Origin: Daldinia sp. FL1419
Taxonomy: Eukaryota > Ascomycota > Sordariomycetes > Xylariales > Hypoxylaceae
Direction of reading: 5' to 3'
Length of the DNA stretch: 23,205 nt
Assembly: GCA_025201765.1 (NCBI GenBank)
Contig: MU623639.1
Location: 1 to 23,205 of the forward strand
Positions within the stretch are counted from its first letter, which is position 1; every line of letters begins with the position of its first letter. A model generated the notes under the pieces. That model saw nothing but the letters and a program-made list of their open reading frames with translations. It made no database searches and was not told the DNA's origin. A program made the position numbers and the translations under genes. This document shows positions 20,314 to 23,205 of the stretch, in pieces.

Positions 20314-20556
20314 AATTAATCTTAACTTTTATAATATATATATCTAATATTTAAATAATAATAAAAAAACCTTATTATCTTTTAAACCTTTAAAATTCTA
20401 CCTATTTTTAAATTTTCCATTTTACTTCTTAAATCTTAAAGTTAAAACTTTTATTATTCATACAAAACTTAATCATCATTATTATCATATTTAAATAAAA
20501 ATATATTAAAAAACAATTCAATTCTATCTTTAATTATAATATTTTTATTACCTTAT
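20314..20556. other. AT-rich segment between LINE2b and the 5' LTR of element 2
   Basis: By position this should be the leader of element 2. Only a weak resemblance to the leader of element 1 is visible (TTTTATAATA then TCTAATA, about 20327-20347). It is longer than the 90 bases seen in element 1. No gene. Confidence 0.35.
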
Positions 20557-20992
20557 TGAACAGAAGCTCTGATAGCTCCTGCAGGATATGCCCTACACTT
20601 CAATTAACCCATAGCAACCAGAAGTTGTATAAGCTTAAAGATATAAGGTGATTATATCCTAATAAAGATATCAAAATAATTAAATAAATAATCTATTATA
20701 TATGATTATTTTATAATAATAATGTATATAATGAGGTTATAGGCTTAAAAGAATATATATTATTTATATAAAATTATATAGAAATAATCTCTAAAGAATT
20801 ATTTATGATTTGTATTGATCAAATAAGAAAAACAACTATTAAGGCCTATATATATTCAAACAAGTATATATAAACCTTATAGGGGTCTATTAGGATCTTC
20901 CAGAATAGCTCCTATTACGTACTCCTGTTGCGTACTCCTATTACATATCCCTATTGCATATTCCAACCATGTACTCACACTATACCAGTTCA
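20557..20992 (-). repeat. 5' LTR of element 2
   Basis: On the + strand it runs from TGAACAGAAG to ACCAGTTCA. Five 13-base units lie at 20910-20974 (TCCTATTACGTAC, TCCTGTTGCGTAC, TCCTATTACATAT, CCCTATTGCATAT, TCCAACCATGTAC). Moderately mutated; it is the best copy for the consensus of the family. TTAT flanks both sides, which allows either a paired LTR with 14623-15057 or a solo LTR; matching length and unit number favour the pair. Confidence 0.78.
20910..20974 (-). repeat. 13-bp units inside the LTR
   Basis: Five head-to-tail 13-base units, with alternating GTAC and ATAT endings. The 3' LTR of element 2 has the same number; the LTRs of element 1 have one unit fewer and the solo LTR has none. 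The unit count therefore serves as a tag for pairing LTRs. Confidence 0.72.
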
Positions 20993-20996
20993 TTAT

Positions 20997-22005
20997 ATAT
21001 ATTATTAATTTCTTATAAATAAATTAATTAAATAATACCCAATTTCTTAATAATATCTTTTATTTTATAGTTTTAATTTAAAATATATTATATTATTATT
21101 TCATATATTATTATATTTTATATTATTTTTATATAAATTTCTTTTATTTAAGTTATATTATAACTTTATATTAATATCATTAATTTAAAAAAAATGTATC
21201 ATTATCTTTCTATTTTTATTTTAATTATTTTTAAATATTTATTTTATTTAAATTTCTTATTTAATTATATTTTAAGAAATTTAATAATTAAGTTATTTAA
21301 TTAAATTTTTATAGTTAATATTTAATAGGTTTTTATAAAATATATAAATTTACTTTTTTATATTGTAAAAATTATGTTATATTTCTATACCCAATCTAAG
21401 TATATTCTGTATGCTTATTCTAACTTAATATAATTTTTAATTATAAAATATTTTATTATTAATATATTTATATTATCCGCAAAATTAATAATTAAGATAC
21501 CTTCCTAATTTAATTTTTTATATAGAATAATTATATAAATAATAAATAGGATAAATGATAATAAGGAGTTTTATAAGATATCTATAATAAAAAAATAGGT
21601 CTTACCTTTTTTATTATTAAAGATTAATTATATTTTTTATTTTTTTATAAAATTATTAACTTAATTTATTATCCATATTAAATATCTTTTTTAATATAAT
21701 TTATATATAAACCTTTATAAAATAATATTATTAAAAATATTTAAAATATCTAATTACAAGAATAATATTATAATATTAATATACCAAATAATATATATAA
21801 TCTTTATTATTATTTTAATAATTATTTTTATAAATTTAATTAATTTATTTTTTATTTTACTTTTTAAAAATAATTAATATTATTTTATTATTATTATAAT
21901 ATAATTTATTATTATTTTTTCAATTACTTTTCTTATAATTTTTAAAAAGAATATTAATTTATAAACATTTAAAAGATTTTTTTCTTTTTAAAATTTTTTA
22001 GATTT
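20997..22005. other. AT-rich gap, no gene recognised
   Basis: No frame of note and no match to the other repeats. A few less mutated words occur (CTATACCCAATCTAAGTATA near 21388-21407). Probably an eroded older repeat or spacer. Confidence 0.5.
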
Positions 22006-23205
22006 TAATAATATTATTATTATCATTATTTATTATTACCCTGATTTATTTAGAATATATTACAGGTATCTGGTCCATTTTTTGGTATTTGTTCTGGGTA
22101 GGAATTGTGTTCTGGAGAAAACTTATTTATTACTTATTTAAATAAATAATATTGTTATAGTTTTAATTTTATCTTATATTTTTATTAGAATTTATTTTTT
22201 AATAAAAATAATTAGATTTTAATATGGAAAAATATTTTATATATTATAATATTTAAGTTTTATAAAATGGTGTAGTGGTGGCCTAAGTATAGGATAATAA
22301 TAAAATTTAAAATGATTTTATTATTTTTTTTAATAAATAATAAAAGTGTTATTGTATTGTAAAAAGGTTATTTTAGGAGAAGGTTAAAATATATATAATT
22401 TATATAAAATATAAATATATACAAATAATTTTATATTTCTATAAAAAATTATTATTTATTTTTATTTTTATAATTCTTTTTTTAATATTATAATATTATA
22501 TTTATTTTTTAAAATGGTTTAAAATGATGTTGTTGATTTGTAGCTTTTTCTAATTAATTTTAATCCTTTTTATATATTTTATTTATATTTTATAATATTA
22601 TAATATAATATTATTATATTTATTATATTTATAATTTAATATTACTTTAAAAAATCTATTTTATTTATATATATATATTATATTAAATAAAAAAAAATTT
22701 ATGTATTTATAAATATTTTATTATTTTTTAATTTTATTTTATTATTAATCTTTTTAAAATATTTTAATCCTTTTATTAGAAATTATTATAGTATTTTAGA
22801 TTTAGTATAATATTTTAATATTATATTGTATTGAGATTATAATTCTAATGTAATTATATATTATAAAAATGATTAATTTATTAAAAATAAGGAATTATAT
22901 AAAAAATATGGTTATGTTTTTCTGGTATAGTTTTGGGAATTAATTATTAAAATTTTATTATAATTCTTTTAAAATTTTTAAATTTTTAAGAAATTTATTC
23001 AAAGATTATTAATAATATTTAATAATTATTTTTATTATATTTTATCCTTTATTTGTTAGATTTATAATTTTTATATATTTTAATATTATTAATATTATAA
23101 TTATTTTATAATATGATTTTATTTTATATTTATTTTATTAATATTTATTAATTATAATATAGGATTTATAGGGAAATTAATTTTAAAAAAAAATATATAT
23201 ATGTT
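22006..23205 (-). mobile_element. LINE3: RIP-mutated LINE, cut by the window end
   Basis: TTA units (about 22006-22038) are followed by the family 3' end (22040-22130: GGTATCTGGTCCATTTTTTG, TTCTGGGTAGGAATTGTG). It then aligns with LINE2b and with the reverse complement of LINE1 to the last base. On the + strand G is kept and C almost absent, so the mutated strand differs from LINE2b although both lie in the same orientation. No frame is open. The 5' end and its target-site duplication are outside the window. Confidence 0.7.

Larger units (their letters stand above)
14623..20992 (-). mobile_element. LTR element 2: pol-less LTR element carrying nested insertions
   Basis: LTRs 14623-15057 and 20557-20992 (435 and 436 bp) share a set of five 13-bp units; element 1 LTRs have one fewer. 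TTAT flanks the element on both sides (14619-14622, 20993-20996). In - strand order it holds the 5' LTR, about 240 bases of unassigned leader, LINE2b with its own insertions, a gag-position relic (16905 to 16075), a RIP-spared patch (15230-15670) and the shared 3' segment. Without LINE2b it is only about 3 kb and has no recognisable pol, so it was non-autonomous or internally deleted. One caution: the four bases inside the 5' LTR (20553-20556) are also TTAT, so that LTR alone could be a solo insertion. Confidence 0.62.

Noticed and set aside
1..23205. Fungal mitochondrial DNA
   Set aside because: The A+T content would fit, but there are no rRNA, tRNA or respiratory genes. Nested retrotransposons with RIP-type differences point to nuclear DNA.

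Overview
This window reads as a transposon graveyard from the nuclear genome of a filamentous ascomycete. It is overwhelmingly A+T (by eye well over 80 % in most lines). Open frames are very short, and almost every difference between repeat copies is C-to-T or G-to-A. That is the signature of repeat-induced point mutation (RIP), and the layout resembles the AT-rich isochores of RIP-active fungi. I found no intact protein gene, tRNA, rRNA or CRISPR array.

Layout, left to right. A 5'-truncated LINE copy (LINE1, + strand, 472-2513) carries a 16-bp target-site duplication. LTR element 1 (2581-13425) has 420-bp LTRs at both ends and a 4-bp flanking ATAT. It holds a gag-position relic, a long relic region and a Ty3/Gypsy pol relic (reverse transcriptase, RNase H, integrase) in one shared frame ending near 10309. 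It also holds a GC-richer, RIP-spared island (about 10236-12330). That island has CCAAT repeats, a TATA-like box, a 12-bp GATA-site repeat, a C-run tract, a broken short ORF and a 349-bp unmutated LINE fragment (LINE4). After an unassigned AT-rich gap comes LTR element 2 (14623-20992, - strand), with 435/436-bp LTRs and TTAT on both sides. It contains a second gag-position relic but no recognisable pol. Into it went LINE2b (about 16908-20313), and into LINE2b went both LINE2a (17301-18210, 14-bp duplication) and a solo LTR (19719-20125). A second AT-rich gap leads to LINE3 (from about 22006), cut by the window end.

The four LTR elements or copies fall into two pairs, separated by the number of 13-bp units inside the LTR. 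The five LINE copies share one 3' end with a TAA or TAAA tail and are truncated at different 5' points. Because copies are nested and cross-comparable, the window preserves filled and empty insertion sites, a relative order of insertions, and a few spots of ancestral sequence. The strand on which RIP acted changes along the window independently of element orientation. I did not find a new functional system; the interest lies in this readable mutational and insertional record and in the RIP-spared island.
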